Source: Pseudomonas eucalypticola (lineage in GTDB: Bacteria > Pseudomonadota > Gammaproteobacteria > Pseudomonadales > Pseudomonadaceae). From it: a stretch of DNA of 64,000 nucleotides. The stretch covers positions 1,210,501 through 1,274,500 of the forward strand of contig NZ_CP056030.1 of the NCBI RefSeq assembly GCF_013374995.1, in the 5' to 3' direction. Positions 10,924 to 20,813 of the stretch are shown one piece after another (within the stretch, counting starts at the first letter, position 1; each line of letters starts with the position of its first letter). The notes under the pieces are model-generated. The model saw nothing but the letters and a program-made list of their open reading frames with translations, searched no databases and was not told where the DNA came from. Made by a program: the position numbers and the translations under genes.

Positions 10924-11247
10924 ATGGCTATCAGCATGACAGAAGCTGCCGCCCAGCATATTCGCCGTTCCCTGAACGGGCGCGGCAAAGGCGAAGGCAT
11001 TCGCCTGGGCGTGCGCACCACCGGCTGCTCGGGTCTGGCCTATGTGCTGGAATTCGTCGATTCGCTGGGCGAGGATGACCAGGTGTTCGAGAGTCACGGC
11101 GAGAAAGTGATCATCGACCCCAAGAGCCTGTCGTACCTTGACGGCACGGAACTCGATTTCGTCAAGGAAGGGTTGAACGAAGGCTTCAAGTTCAACAACC
11201 CCAACGTGCGCGGTGAATGTGGCTGCGGCGAAAGCTTCAACGTTTGA
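10924..11247 (+). CDS. iscA: IscA, A-type Fe-S carrier
   Basis: A-type carrier that binds iron or Fe-S clusters for delivery to apo-proteins, especially [4Fe-4S] targets. 107 residues with the three invariant cysteines Cys35, Cys99 and Cys101 (TTGCSGLAY and GECGCGESF). An AAGGAG ribosome-binding site precedes the ATG. It lies between iscU and hscB as in the canonical isc operon. Confidence 0.97.
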   Translation: MAISMTEAAAQHIRRSLNGRGKGEGIRLGVRTTGCSGLAYVLEFVDSLGEDDQVFESHGEKVIIDPKSLSYLDGTELDFVKEGLNEGFKFNNPNVRGECGCGESFNV

Positions 11248-11255
11248 GGCTATCC

Positions 11256-11777
11256 GTGGGTACTCCTTGTCATTTTGCCTTGTTTGACCTGCAGCCGAGC
11301 TTCCGCCTGGACCTCGAGCAGTTGGCCACGCGCTATCGTGAATTGGCGCGCGCCGTGCACCCGGACCGCTTTGCCGATGGCTCCGAGCGCGAGCAGCGCC
11401 TGGCGCTCGAGCAGTCCGCGGGCCTCAACGAGGCCTACCAGACCCTCAAGAACGCGCCCAAGCGCGCGCGCTACCTGCTGGCCATCAGTGGCCACGAAGT
11501 GCCCCAGGAAGCCACGGTCCACGACCCTGAGTTCCTGATGCAGCAGATGCAGTTGCGCGAAGAGCTTGAAGACCTGCAGGACAGCGCTGACCTTGACGGT
11601 GTGGCGCAGTTCAAGCGGCGCGTGAAGGTTGCCCAGGAACAACTGAACGAAAGCTTCGCCAGCTGTTGGGATGACGCGGCGCAACGCGAACAGGCCGAAC
11701 GCCTGATGCGGCGCATGCAGTTTCTCGACAAGCTCTCCTACGAAGTGCGCCAGTTAGAAGAGCGCCTCGACGATTAA
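11256..11777 (+). CDS. hscB: HscB, Fe-S cluster co-chaperone (J protein)
   Basis: J-domain protein that brings IscU to HscA and stimulates its ATPase. 173 residues, with HPD at residues 35-37 in the J domain and a C-terminal three-helix IscU-binding domain. Start is GTG at 11256 ([12 protein letters not shown]), eight bases after the iscA stop; upstream codons in the frame belong to the iscA region. Confidence 0.96.
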   Translation: MGTPCHFALFDLQPSFRLDLEQLATRYRELARAVHPDRFADGSEREQRLALEQSAGLNEAYQTLKNAPKRARYLLAISGHEVPQEATVHDPEFLMQQMQLREELEDLQDSADLDGVAQFKRRVKVAQEQLNESFASCWDDAAQREQAERLMRRMQFLDKLSYEVRQLEERLDD

Positions 11778-11818
11778 CCCAGTGTCGCTACGGCTGCACG
11801 CCTGATATTCAGATAAGC

Positions 11819-13681
11819 ATGGCCCTACTGCAGATCGCCGAACCCGGCCAGAGTCCCCAGCCACACCAGCGTCGTCTGGCCGTGGGTATCGACCTTGGCA
11901 CCACCAATTCGCTGGTCGCTGCCTTGCGCAGTGGTCTGTCCGAGCCACTGGCCGACGAACAGGGTCAGGTTATCCTGCCGTCCGCCGTTCGCTATCACGC
12001 CGACCGCGTCGAAGTGGGTGCCGCCGCCAAGGCTGCCGCCGCTACCGACCCGTTCAACACCATCGTTTCGGTCAAGCGCCTGATGGGGCGTGGCCTGGCC
12101 GACGTCAAACAGCTGGGCGAGCAGCTGCCTTACCGCTTCGTCGGCGGCGAGTCGCACATGCCGTTCATCGAGACCGTGCAGGGCGCCAAGAGCCCGGTGG
12201 AGGTGTCCGCCGACATCCTCAAGGTGCTGCGCGTGCGCGCCGAAGCGGCCCTGGGCGGCGAGCTGGTGGGCGCGGTGATCACCGTGCCGGCCTATTTCGA
12301 CGACGCCCAGCGCCAGGCCACCAAAGACGCTGCCAAGCTGGCGGGTCTCAATGTGCTGCGCCTGCTCAACGAACCTACCGCAGCCGCTGTCGCCTACGGG
12401 CTGGACCAGCATGCCGAAGGCCTGGTGGCCATCTATGACCTGGGTGGCGGCACCTTCGACATTTCCATCCTGCGCCTGACTGGCGGCGTCTTCGAAGTAC
12501 TGGCTACCGGTGGCGACAGCGCCCTGGGTGGCGACGACTTCGACCATGCCATTGCCAATTGGGTGGTGGAGCAGGCCGGTATTTCCTCCGACCTGGCGCC
12601 GGGGGCTCAGCGCCAACTGCTGCAAGTGGCCTGCGATGCCAAGGAAGCCCTGACCGATGCCGACACTGCCGAGCTGGTGTATGGCGACTGGAAAGGCAGC
12701 CTGAGCCGCGATGCCTTCAACGCGCTGATCGAGCCCATGGTGGCTCGCAGCCTGAAAGCCTGCCGCCGCGCCGTGCGTGATTCCGGCGTGGAGCTGGAAG
12801 AAGTGGGTGCCGTGGTCATGGTTGGCGGTTCTACTCGCGTGCCGCGCGTGCGCGAAGCGGTGGGCGAACTGTTCGGTCGCGAGCCGTTGACGTCCATCGA
12901 CCCGGACCAGGTGGTGGCCATCGGCGCTGCCATCCAGGCCGATACGCTGGCGGGCAACAAGCGTGACGGCGGCGAGCTGTTGCTGCTGGACGTGATTCCG
13001 TTGTCCCTGGGCCTGGAAACCATGGGCGGGCTGATGGAAAAGGTGATCCCGCGCAACACCACCATCCCCGTCGCCCGTGCCCAGGATTTCACTACGTATA
13101 AAGACGGCCAGTCGGCCATGATGATTCATGTGCTGCAAGGCGAGCGTGAATTGATCAGTGACTGCCGCTCGCTGGCGCGCTTCGAATTGCGGGGCATTCC
13201 GGCCATGGTCGCCGGTGCGGCGAAAATTCGCGTCACCTTCCAGGTGGACGCCGACGGCCTGCTCAGCGTTTCGGCGCGCGAGCTGGGTTCGGGCGTGGAA
13301 GCCAGCATTCAGGTCAAGCCGTCCTACGGCCTGACCGACGGCGAAATCGCGCGCATGCTCAAGGACTCGTTCCAGTACGCCGGCGACGACAAGGTGGCGC
13401 GCCAGTTGCGCGAGCACCAGGTCGACGCCGAGCGCCTGATCGAAGCCGTGCAGGCCGCCATCGAGGCTGATGGCGACCGTCTGCTGGATGCCGAAGAGCG
13501 CCTGGTGATCGAGCTGCAAGTGACCGAACTGCGTGAACTGATGAGCGGTACCGACGGCGCGGCCATCGAGCAGCAGACCAAGCGTCTGTCGCAGGTCACC
13601 GACGCCTTCGCGGCCCGCCGCCTCGACTCGACGGTGAAAGCCGCGTTGGCCGGGCGCAACCTGAACGAGATTGAGGAATAA
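11819..13681 (+). CDS. hscA: HscA, Hsp70-type Fe-S assembly chaperone
   Basis: Specialised DnaK paralogue that binds the LPPVK motif of IscU and promotes cluster release. 620 residues. The nucleotide-binding domain shows [12 protein letters not shown] near the N-terminus, [25 protein letters not shown] and [14 protein letters not shown]. The substrate-binding domain follows from about residue 390. It lies between hscB and fdx; fdx starts two bases after its stop. Confidence 0.97.
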   Translation: MALLQIAEPGQSPQPHQRRLAVGIDLGTTNSLVAALRSGLSEPLADEQGQVILPSAVRYHADRVEVGAAAKAAAATDPFNTIVSVKRLMGRGLADVKQLGEQLPYRFVGGESHMPFIETVQGAKSPVEVSADILKVLRVRAEAALGGELVGAVITVPAYFDDAQRQATKDAAKLAGLNVLRLLNEPTAAAVAYGLDQHAEGLVAIYDLGGGTFDISILRLTGGVFEVLATGGDSALGGDDFDHAIANWVVEQAGISSDLAPGAQRQLLQVACDAKEALTDADTAELVYGDWKGSLSRDAFNALIEPMVARSLKACRRAVRDSGVELEEVGAVVMVGGSTRVPRVREAVGELFGREPLTSIDPDQVVAIGAAIQADTLAGNKRDGGELLLLDVIPLSLGLETMGGLMEKVIPRNTTIPVARAQDFTTYKDGQSAMMIHVLQGERELISDCRSLARFELRGIPAMVAGAAKIRVTFQVDADGLLSVSARELGSGVEASIQVKPSYGLTDGEIARMLKDSFQYAGDDKVARQLREHQVDAERLIEAVQAAIEADGDRLLDAEERLVIELQVTELRELMSGTDGAAIEQQTKRLSQVTDAFAARRLDSTVKAALAGRNLNEIEE

Positions 13682-13683
13682 CA

Positions 13684-14025
13684 ATGCCGCAGATCATCTT
13701 TCTGCCCCACGCAGAACACTGCCCGGACGGCATGGTCGTCGAGGCTGAGCCCGGCAAGACCTTGCTGGAAGTCGCCCACGACAACCACATCGAGATCGAA
13801 AGCGCCTGTGGCGGCGTGTGTGCCTGCACCACTTGTCACTGCATCATTCGCGAAGGCTTCGATTCGCTGGAAGAAGCTGACGAGCTGGAAGAAGATTACC
13901 TGGACAAGGCCTGGGGGCTGGAGCGCCAGTCGCGCCTGTCGTGCCAGACCATCATCGGTGAGGATGACCTGACGGTCGAGATCCCGAAATATTCGCTCAA
14001 CCATGCTGCCGAAGCGCCGCACTGA
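13684..14025 (+). CDS. fdx: Fdx, [2Fe-2S] ferredoxin of the isc operon
   Basis: Adrenodoxin-type ferredoxin supplying electrons to Fe-S assembly. 113 residues. Ligands Cys42, Cys48, Cys51 and Cys87 are in place within ACGGVCACTTCHC and LSCQTI. An extra Cys46, as in E. coli Fdx, is also present. It follows hscA almost without a gap. Confidence 0.97.
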   Translation: MPQIIFLPHAEHCPDGMVVEAEPGKTLLEVAHDNHIEIESACGGVCACTTCHCIIREGFDSLEEADELEEDYLDKAWGLERQSRLSCQTIIGEDDLTVEIPKYSLNHAAEAPH

Positions 14026-14038
14026 TCGGAAAGCTGTC

Positions 14039-14239
14039 ATGACTTACGGTTGGAATGATGTACAGCGTATTGCAGAAGAGCTGGCCGAAGCCAAGCCGGG
14101 TGTGAACCCATACTCGGTAAACTTCGTCGAACTGCAGCAATGGATCAAGGAATTGCCTGGTTTTGACAGCACCTCCGGCCGTGTTGGCGAGAAGGTGCTG
14201 GAAGCGGTCCAGACCCTCTGGGCCGACGAAATAGACTGA
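14039..14239 (+). CDS. iscX: IscX, acidic Fe-S assembly modulator
   Basis: Small acidic protein that binds IscS and modulates its activity, possibly as an iron-dependent regulator. 66 residues, with the typical W-x-D-V-x-x-IAEEL start (YGWNDVQRIAEELAE) and the end LEAVQTLWADEID. The ATG at 14039 lies 13 bases after the fdx stop. It is the last isc gene before a hairpin. Confidence 0.95.
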   Translation: MTYGWNDVQRIAEELAEAKPGVNPYSVNFVELQQWIKELPGFDSTSGRVGEKVLEAVQTLWADEID

Positions 14240-14268
14240 TCATCTTTGCAGGTTAGGCATTACCCCAG

Positions 14269-14298
14269 AACCCGCGTATAATTCGCGGGTTTAATTTT
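14269..14298 (+). terminator. isc-operon terminator hairpin with an internal TATAAT
   Basis: AACCCGCG (14269-14276) pairs with CGCGGGTT (14284-14291) and is followed by a T-rich tail (TAATTTTT). The loop contains TATAAT (14277-14282), which could be the -10 of an ndk promoter. The only -35 candidate, TTAGGC at 14253-14258, is poor. Confidence 0.75.
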
Positions 14299-14330
14299 TC
14301 GCAACAATCACTGTTTTCTGGAGTTTCACC

Positions 14331-14756
14331 ATGGCTGTTCAACGTACTTTCTCCATCATCAAGCCTGACGCCGTTGCCAAGAACGTAATCGGCGAGATCA
14401 CCACTCGTTTCGAGAAAGCCGGTCTGCGCGTCGTTGCCTCGAAACTGAAGCAACTGTCCAAGGCCGAAGCTGAAGGCTTCTACGCTGAGCACAGCGCTCG
14501 TGGCTTCTTCGGTGAACTGGTTGCCTTCATGACTTCCGGCCCGGTTGTCGTCCAGGTTCTGGAAGGCGAAAACGCCATCGCTCTGAACCGCGAGCTGATG
14601 GGCGCCACCAACCCTAAAGAAGCGGCTGCCGGCACCATCCGTGCTGACTTCGCTGAATCCATCGACGCCAACGCTGTCCACGGTTCGGACTCCGAAGCCG
14701 CCGCTGCTCGCGAAATCGCATACTTCTTCGCAACTACCGAAGTAACCACTCGCTAA
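14331..14756 (+). CDS. ndk: Ndk, nucleoside diphosphate kinase
   Basis: Transfers the gamma phosphate between NTPs and NDPs through a phospho-histidine. 141 residues. The catalytic His117 lies in NAVHGSDS; the N-terminal [11 protein letters not shown] is typical. A GGAG ribosome-binding site precedes the ATG. Codon choice looks highly adapted, consistent with strong expression. It follows the isc operon, possibly with its own promoter. Confidence 0.98.
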   Translation: MAVQRTFSIIKPDAVAKNVIGEITTRFEKAGLRVVASKLKQLSKAEAEGFYAEHSARGFFGELVAFMTSGPVVVQVLEGENAIALNRELMGATNPKEAAAGTIRADFAESIDANAVHGSDSEAAAAREIAYFFATTEVTTR

Positions 14757-14784
14757 GCCACGGCTGATGAGTGAAGGTGAAACC

Positions 14785-15933
14785 ATGACTGCAATGACTG
14801 GCAAGACAAACCTCTTGGGCTTGACCCAACCAGAGATGGAACAGTTCTTCGACTCGATCGGGGAGAAGCGCTTTCGTGCCGGTCAGGTCATGAAGTGGAT
14901 TCACCATTTTGGCGTCGATGATTTCGATGCCATGACGAACGTCGGCAAGGCCTTGCGCGAAAAGCTCAAGGCCTGTGCCGAAATTCGTGGTCCCGAAGTG
15001 GTCAGCGAGGACATCTCCAGCGACGGCACCCGCAAGTGGGTGGTGCGCGTTGAGTCCGGCAGCTGCGTCGAGACCGTCTACATTCCCCAGGGCAAACGCG
15101 GCACCTTGTGCGTTTCGTCCCAGGCAGGCTGTGCCCTGGACTGCAGTTTCTGCTCCACCGGCAAGCAAGGCTTCAACAGCAACCTCACCGCCGCCGAAGT
15201 CATCGGCCAGGTGTGGATTGCCAACAAATCCTTCGGCAGTGTCCCGGCTACCATCGACCGCGCCATCACCAACGTGGTGATGATGGGCATGGGCGAGCCA
15301 TTGCTGAACTTCGACAACGTCATCGCCGCCATGCGGCTGATGATGGATGACCTGGGCTATGGCATCTCCAAACGCCGGGTCACCCTGTCCACTTCGGGCG
15401 TGGTCCCGATGATCGACGTGCTCGCCGATCACATCGACGTGTCCCTGGCTTTGTCGCTGCACGCGCCCAACGACGCGCTGCGCAACCAGCTGGTGCCGAT
15501 CAACAAGAAGTACCCGCTCAAGATGCTGCTCGAGTCGTGCCAGCGCTACATGTCCCAACTGGGCGAGAAGCGCGTGCTGACCATCGAGTACACCCTGCTC
15601 AAGGACGTCAACGACAAGCTCGAGCACGCCGTCGAAATGGTCGAGCTGCTCAAGAACGTACCCTGCAAGGTCAACCTGATCCCGTTCAACCCGTTCCCGC
15701 ATTCCGGTTACGAGCGGCCAAGCAACAACGCCATCCGCCGCTTCCAGGACCACCTGCACCAGGCGGGCTTCAACGTGACCGTGCGTACCACCCGTGGCGA
15801 AGACATCGACGCCGCCTGTGGCCAATTGGTAGGGCAGGTAATGGACCGTACCCGCCGTAGCGAACGCTATATCGCCGTGCGCCAGTTGGCCGCCGATGCC
15901 GATATGCCGCTCAACGCCGAAAACCGGCCCTGA
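14785..15933 (+). CDS. rlmN: RlmN, dual-specificity 23S rRNA/tRNA adenine-C2 methyltransferase
   Basis: Radical-SAM enzyme that methylates C2 of A2503 in 23S rRNA and A37 in some tRNAs. 382 residues from the ATG at 14785. The cluster cysteines are Cys116, Cys120 and Cys123 in [25 protein letters not shown] and the late methyl-carrier cysteine region ([11 protein letters not shown]) are present. An ATG six codons upstream is possible, but the chosen one has the better ribosome-binding site and matches the family start. Confidence 0.97.
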   Translation: MTAMTGKTNLLGLTQPEMEQFFDSIGEKRFRAGQVMKWIHHFGVDDFDAMTNVGKALREKLKACAEIRGPEVVSEDISSDGTRKWVVRVESGSCVETVYIPQGKRGTLCVSSQAGCALDCSFCSTGKQGFNSNLTAAEVIGQVWIANKSFGSVPATIDRAITNVVMMGMGEPLLNFDNVIAAMRLMMDDLGYGISKRRVTLSTSGVVPMIDVLADHIDVSLALSLHAPNDALRNQLVPINKKYPLKMLLESCQRYMSQLGEKRVLTIEYTLLKDVNDKLEHAVEMVELLKNVPCKVNLIPFNPFPHSGYERPSNNAIRRFQDHLHQAGFNVTVRTTRGEDIDAACGQLVGQVMDRTRRSERYIAVRQLAADADMPLNAENRP

Positions 15934-15945
15934 GAGAGGATCTCC

Positions 15946-16704
15946 ATGACCGTGCGCGCCGCGCTGTTGCTATTGCTCTTCAACCTGCTGGTTGGCTGCG
16001 TCACCACGGGTAAAGTCAACCCCATGGACACCAGCAAGGGACGCGAAGAGGCGCGCAAGGCCTATGTGCAGTTGGGCATAGGCTACCTGCAGACGGGGCA
16101 GGCCGAGCGCGCCAAGGTGCCGCTCAAGCAGGCGCTGGACCTGGACAGTTCCGATGCCGACGCCAACGCTGCCCTGGGCCTGGTGTTCCAGGCCGAGATG
16201 GAGCCCAAGCTGGCCGAGCAGTATTTCAGGAAGGCCCTGTCCAGCCGCCCTGGCGATGCGCGCATCCTCAATAACTACGGCGGTTTCCTGTACGAGCAGA
16301 AACGTTATCAGGACGCTTACGAAACCTTTGAGAAAGCCGCCGCCGATTCCCTGTATCCTGAGCGCTCGCGGGTATTCGAGAACATGGGCCTCACGGCCCT
16401 GGCCATGGGCAACAAGCCCCAGGCCATGCAACTGTTCGACAAGTCGCTGCGCCTGAACCCGGACCAGCCCAAGGCCACGTTCGAAATGGCGCAACTGTCT
16501 TACGAAAACAGGCAATATGTGCCGGCGCGCGGTTATTACGAGCGCTTCAGCAAGATGAGCGAACAGGACGCCCGTAGCCTGCTGCTGGGCACGCGCCTGG
16601 CGCGCATCTTCCAGGACAAGAACAAGGCCGCCAGTTTCGGCCTGCAACTCAGAAGACTCTATCCCGGTACGCCGGAATATCAGCAATACCTGTCGGAGCA
16701 ATGA
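15946..16704 (+). CDS. pilF: PilF, type IV pilus biogenesis lipoprotein (PilW family)
   Basis: Outer-membrane pilotin needed for PilQ secretin multimerisation in type IV pili. 252 residues. A lipoprotein signal peptide ends in LLVGC (Cys18). The rest is made of TPR repeats, for example GIGYLQTGQAERAKVPLKQAL and AALGLVFQAEMEPKLAEQYF. It follows rlmN by 12 bases and its stop overlaps the rodZ ATG, as in other pseudomonads. Confidence 0.95.
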   Translation: MTVRAALLLLLFNLLVGCVTTGKVNPMDTSKGREEARKAYVQLGIGYLQTGQAERAKVPLKQALDLDSSDADANAALGLVFQAEMEPKLAEQYFRKALSSRPGDARILNNYGGFLYEQKRYQDAYETFEKAAADSLYPERSRVFENMGLTALAMGNKPQAMQLFDKSLRLNPDQPKATFEMAQLSYENRQYVPARGYYERFSKMSEQDARSLLLGTRLARIFQDKNKAASFGLQLRRLYPGTPEYQQYLSEQ

Positions 16705-17705
16705 TGAAAGCGGCGCATCCCGAAGTTGTAGCAGCGACTCGCGTCAACCCTGGTGAAACCCTGCGCCAGGCCCGCGAAAGCAAAGGCTGGTCGCTGGCTG
16801 ACGTGGCGGTGAAACTGAACCTGACGGCCACGTCGTTGGGCAACCTGGAAGCGGGCGCCTTCGACAAGCTGCCCGGGCATACCTTCGCCCGTGGTTATAT
16901 CCGCGCCTACGCCAAACTGCTGGGCATGGACCAGGCGCCCCTGGTGCAAGCGTTCGACCAGGCCACCGGCAGCCATGCCCAGGGCCATGAAGTGCATGCC
17001 CTGGGCCGCATCGAAGAGCCCGTACGCCTGTCCCACAACATTCTGCGTGGCGTGAGCCTGCTGTTGCTGGTGGCCGTGGTCGGCGGTGGCTTCTTCTGGT
17101 GGCAGGACCAGAATGGCCAGCACGGCAAGGACCAGGCGGGCCTGGCCATGGAGCACGTCGAGGTCGAAAGCGCCGACGGCACCACCCAGATCCACCCCAT
17201 CGACGAGCCTGAAGACCAGGCCGTGACCGACGCGCAGCAAGCGCCGGCGGCCACCGAGCCGGCCACCGAAGCCACCACCGCGTCGCCGGCCGCCCCGGCG
17301 ACAGCCGCGGTTCAGCCGGCCGCGCCTACCGTGGCCCCGGCACCCGTGGTCACCGCCCCGGCTCCGGCCCAGGCGGCGCCAAGCGCGCCGGTCGCCGCCG
17401 TGCACCAGCCCGCTGCCCCTGTGGCCGCGCCGGCTGCCACCCCGGTGGCCCCGCCGGCCGCAGGCGAAGGCCAGTTGCACGTGCAATTCAGCGCCGATTG
17501 CTGGACCCAGGTCACCGATGGCAACGGCAAAGTGCTGCTCAGCGCCCTCAAGCGCAAGGGCGACACCCTCGAACTCAACGGCAAGCCGCCTTTCGCGGTG
17601 CGCCTGGGCTACGCCCGTGGTGCCCAGGTCAGCTACAACGGCCAGCCTGTTGATGTTGCACCTTTCACCTCTGGCGAGACTGCTCGCATGAAAGTGGGAC
17701 AATAG
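16701..17705 (+). CDS. rodZ: RodZ, cell-shape protein (HTH / DUF4115)
   Basis: Bitopic membrane protein that links MreB to the cell-wall elongation machinery. 334 residues. The N-terminal helix-turn-helix (about 15-85) is followed by a membrane span at about 115-134. A long Ala/Pro-rich periplasmic linker (about 180-255) leads to a C-terminal DUF4115 domain beginning GEGQLHVQFSADCWTQVTD. The first of two tandem ATGs overlaps the pilF stop by four bases. The linker is low complexity, and its length may vary between strains. Confidence 0.93.
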   Translation: MMKAAHPEVVAATRVNPGETLRQARESKGWSLADVAVKLNLTATSLGNLEAGAFDKLPGHTFARGYIRAYAKLLGMDQAPLVQAFDQATGSHAQGHEVHALGRIEEPVRLSHNILRGVSLLLLVAVVGGGFFWWQDQNGQHGKDQAGLAMEHVEVESADGTTQIHPIDEPEDQAVTDAQQAPAATEPATEATTASPAAPATAAVQPAAPTVAPAPVVTAPAPAQAAPSAPVAAVHQPAAPVAAPAATPVAPPAAGEGQLHVQFSADCWTQVTDGNGKVLLSALKRKGDTLELNGKPPFAVRLGYARGAQVSYNGQPVDVAPFTSGETARMKVGQ

Positions 17706-17708
17706 ATC

Positions 17709-18818
17709 ATGCACGGCGAATCCCCGATCAAGCGTCGCGAATCCCGTAAAATCTGGGTTGGCAATGTGCCCGTGGGTGGTGACGCGCCCATTGCGGTGCA
17801 GAGCATGACCAACACCGACACCAACGACGTGGCCGCCACCGTGGCGCAGATCAAGCGCCTGGAAGAAGCCGGCGCCGACATCGTGCGCGTCTCGGTGCCG
17901 GACATGGATGCTGCCGAAGCCTTCGGCAAGATCAAGCTGCAGACCAACGTGCCGCTGGTGGCCGACATCCATTTCGACTACCGCATCGCCTTGCGCGTGG
18001 CCGAGCTGGGCGTTGACTGCCTGCGCATCAACCCGGGCAACATCGGCCGTGAAGACCGTGTGCGCGCCGTGGTCGATGCTGCCCGCGACCGTGGTATCCC
18101 GATCCGTATCGGCGTCAACGCGGGCTCCCTGGAAAAGGACCTGCAGAAGAAATACGGCGAGCCAACCCCCGAAGCCCTGGTGGAATCGGCGCTGCGCCAC
18201 GTGGAGCACCTGGACCGCCTGAACTTCCCCGACTTCAAGGTCAGCGTGAAGGCCTCCGACGTGTTCATGGCCGTCGCCGCCTACCGCCTGCTGGCCACCC
18301 AGATCGTGCAGCCGCTGCACCTGGGCATCACCGAAGCCGGTGGTTTGCGCTCCGGCACAGTGAAATCCGCCGTGGGCCTAGGTATGCTGCTGGCCGATGG
18401 CATCGGCGACACCATCCGTATCTCGCTGGCGGCCGACCCGGTGGAAGAGGTCAAGGTCGGTTACGACATCCTCAAGTCCCTGCGCCTGCGTTCGCGTGGC
18501 ATCAACTTCATCGCCTGCCCGAGCTGCTCGCGGCAGAACTTCGATGTGGTCAAGACCATGAACGAACTGGAAGGGCGCCTGGAAGACCTGCTGGTGCCGC
18601 TGGACGTGGCGGTGATCGGTTGCGTGGTCAACGGCCCTGGCGAAGCCAAGGAAGCCCATGTGGGCCTTACCGGTGGCACGCCGAACCTGATCTACATCGA
18701 CGGCAAGCCGGCGCAGAAGCTGACCAACGACAACCTGGTGCAAGAGCTCGAGAAGCTGATTCGCCAGAAGGCGGCCGAGAAGGTCGAAGCCGACGCGGCG
18801 CTGATCGCCCGCGGCTGA
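17709..18818 (+). CDS. ispG: IspG (GcpE), 4-hydroxy-3-methylbut-2-enyl diphosphate synthase
   Basis: [4Fe-4S] enzyme of the MEP isoprenoid pathway; converts MEcPP to HMBPP. 369 residues with a TIM barrel and a C-terminal cluster domain. Cluster cysteines lie in [13 protein letters not shown] and [16 protein letters not shown]. It starts three bases after the rodZ stop; hisS follows after 23 bases. Dependence on Fe-S clusters fits the nearby isc genes. Confidence 0.98.
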   Translation: MHGESPIKRRESRKIWVGNVPVGGDAPIAVQSMTNTDTNDVAATVAQIKRLEEAGADIVRVSVPDMDAAEAFGKIKLQTNVPLVADIHFDYRIALRVAELGVDCLRINPGNIGREDRVRAVVDAARDRGIPIRIGVNAGSLEKDLQKKYGEPTPEALVESALRHVEHLDRLNFPDFKVSVKASDVFMAVAAYRLLATQIVQPLHLGITEAGGLRSGTVKSAVGLGMLLADGIGDTIRISLAADPVEEVKVGYDILKSLRLRSRGINFIACPSCSRQNFDVVKTMNELEGRLEDLLVPLDVAVIGCVVNGPGEAKEAHVGLTGGTPNLIYIDGKPAQKLTNDNLVQELEKLIRQKAAEKVEADAALIARG

Positions 18819-18841
18819 CAGAAGAATACTAAGGATTACTC

Positions 18842-20131
18842 GTGAGTAAGACGCTGCAAGCCATCCGTGGCATGAACGACATCCTGCCCGAGCAGACGCC
18901 CCTGTGGCGCTATTTCGAAGGCACCGTGGCAGGGCTGCTGGACACCTACGGCTACCGGCAGATCCGCATGCCGATCGTCGAGTTCACCGACCTGTTCAAG
19001 CGCTCCATCGGCGAAGTCACCGACATCGTCGAGAAAGAGATGTACACCTTCGAGGACCGCAACGGCGACTCGCTGACCCTGCGCCCCGAAGGCACCGCGG
19101 CCTGCGTGCGCGCCGTGCTGGAGCATGGCATCACCGGCGGTGGCCAGGTACAGAAGCTGTGGTACGTGGGCCCGATGTTCCGCCACGAGCGCCCGCAGAA
19201 AGGCCGCTATCGCCAGTTCCACCAGATCGGCTGCGAAGTGTTCAACCTCGACGGCCCGGACATCGATGCCGAACTGATCGTGCTGACCTGGCGCCTGTGG
19301 GGTGCCCTGGGTATTCGTGACGCGGTGAAACTGGAGCTCAACAGCCTGGGTACCAGCGAAGCCCGTGGCCGCTATCGCGAAGCGCTGGTGGCGTTCCTGA
19401 CCGAGCATCTGGACCAGATCGACGAAGACAGCCAGCGTCGCCTGAAGACCAACCCGCTGCGCGTGCTGGACACCAAGCACCCTGAAACCCAGGCGGTGCT
19501 GGTGAACGCACCGAAGCTGGCCGATTACCTGGACGAAGAGTCGCGCGTGCACTTCGAGGGCCTCAAGGCTCGCCTGGACGCCGCCGGCATTCCCTACGTG
19601 ATCAACCCCAAGCTGGTGCGTGGCCTGGACTACTACAGCAAGACCGTATTCGAGTGGGTCACCGACAAGCTCGGCGCCCAGGGCACCGTGTGCGCCGGTG
19701 GCCGCTACGACGGCCTGGTCGAGCAGATGGGCGGCAAGCCGACCCCGGGCGTAGGTTTCGCCATGGGCATCGAGCGCCTGATCCTGCTGCTCGAAACCCT
19801 GGAGCAGGTACCCGAGTCCATTGCCCGTACCGTCGATGTCTACCTGTGCGCCTTTGGCGAGCAGGCGGAACTGGCCGGCCTGGCCTTGACCGAGCGCCTG
19901 CGCGATGCATTGCCGCAGCTGCGCATTCAGGTCAACGCCGGCGCTGGCAGCTTCAAGAGCCAGTTCAAGAAGGCGGACAAGAGCGGCGCGCTCTACGCCT
20001 TGATCCTGGGGGACGACGAACTGGCGCAACAAGTGGTAGGTTTCAAACCCCTGCGTGGCCAGGGCGAACAACAAAACATTGCCTGGGATGCTCTGGGTGA
20101 GCATCTGGCGACTTGCGTCGTGCAGGGTTGA
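18842..20131 (+). CDS. hisS: HisS, histidyl-tRNA synthetase
   Basis: Class II aminoacyl-tRNA synthetase; 429 residues. Motif 2 region [22 protein letters not shown], histidine-A motif [16 protein letters not shown] and motif 3 [11 protein letters not shown] are visible, then a C-terminal anticodon-binding domain. The start is GTG at 18842, after a weak ribosome-binding site (AAGGATTACTC), giving [13 protein letters not shown], the family N-terminus. Confidence 0.98.
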   Translation: MSKTLQAIRGMNDILPEQTPLWRYFEGTVAGLLDTYGYRQIRMPIVEFTDLFKRSIGEVTDIVEKEMYTFEDRNGDSLTLRPEGTAACVRAVLEHGITGGGQVQKLWYVGPMFRHERPQKGRYRQFHQIGCEVFNLDGPDIDAELIVLTWRLWGALGIRDAVKLELNSLGTSEARGRYREALVAFLTEHLDQIDEDSQRRLKTNPLRVLDTKHPETQAVLVNAPKLADYLDEESRVHFEGLKARLDAAGIPYVINPKLVRGLDYYSKTVFEWVTDKLGAQGTVCAGGRYDGLVEQMGGKPTPGVGFAMGIERLILLLETLEQVPESIARTVDVYLCAFGEQAELAGLALTERLRDALPQLRIQVNAGAGSFKSQFKKADKSGALYALILGDDELAQQVVGFKPLRGQGEQQNIAWDALGEHLATCVVQG

Positions 20132-20171
20132 GGCAGGCTTCAGGCCGAATTTGCGAAATAGGAGTATTGGG

Positions 20172-20813
20172 GTGTCGAGTACCGAAGATGAACAACTCGC
20201 CGAGTTGAAGGACTTTTGGCAGCGTAACGGCAAGCCTCTGGTCACCGGCGTCCTGCTGGCCCTGGTCGTGGTGTTTGGCTGGCAGGCCTGGCACAAATAC
20301 CAGGCCAACCAGTCGCAAGGCGCGTCCAGCCTGTATCAGCAACTGCTGGAAACCGCGCTGAACCCGACCGGCAAGCCGGACACCGCCCAGGTCGCTGACC
20401 TGGCCAACAAGCTCAAGACCGAGTACGGCAACAGCGAATACGCCCAGTACGGCAGCCTGTTCGTGGCCAAGGTGGCCGTGGACAACGGCAAGCTGGACGA
20501 CGCCGCCACCGAGCTCAAGGCCGTGGTCGACAAGCCCAAGGACGCCATGCTGGGTGAAATCGCCCGTCAGCGCCTGGCGCAGGTACTGGCCGCGCAGAAC
20601 AAGGCCGATGACGCCCTGAAACTGCTGGAAGGCGATGCCGACAAGGCATTCCTGGCCAGCCGCGAAGAGCTCAAGGGTGACCTGCTGGTGCAGCTGGGCC
20701 GTACCGATGACGCTTACGCGGCCTATCAGAAAGCCAAGGCAGCCCTGTCCGACGAGGCAGCGGTAGGTGGCTTGCAAATCAAACTCGACGACCTGGCGAA
20801 AAAAGATGCGTGA
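20172..20813 (+). CDS. yfgM: YfgM-like ancillary SecYEG translocon subunit
   Basis: Bitopic membrane protein that in E. coli joins SecYEG and PpiD and influences the Rcs response. 213 residues: a short cytoplasmic start, one span at about 22-40 (VTGVLLALVVVFGWQAW), then a periplasmic TPR-like helical domain. The GTG at 20172 is preceded by GGAGTATTGG. The C-terminus overlaps the bamB start by eight bases, the usual yfgM-bamB arrangement. Confidence 0.92.
   Translation: MSSTEDEQLAELKDFWQRNGKPLVTGVLLALVVVFGWQAWHKYQANQSQGASSLYQQLLETALNPTGKPDTAQVADLANKLKTEYGNSEYAQYGSLFVAKVAVDNGKLDDAATELKAVVDKPKDAMLGEIARQRLAQVLAAQNKADDALKLLEGDADKAFLASREELKGDLLVQLGRTDDAYAAYQKAKAALSDEAAVGGLQIKLDDLAKKDA

Noticed and set aside
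11825..13684. 619-codon open frame antisense to hscA
   Set aside because: Same cause: third-position G/C bias keeps the opposite frame open. hscA has full Hsp70 motifs.
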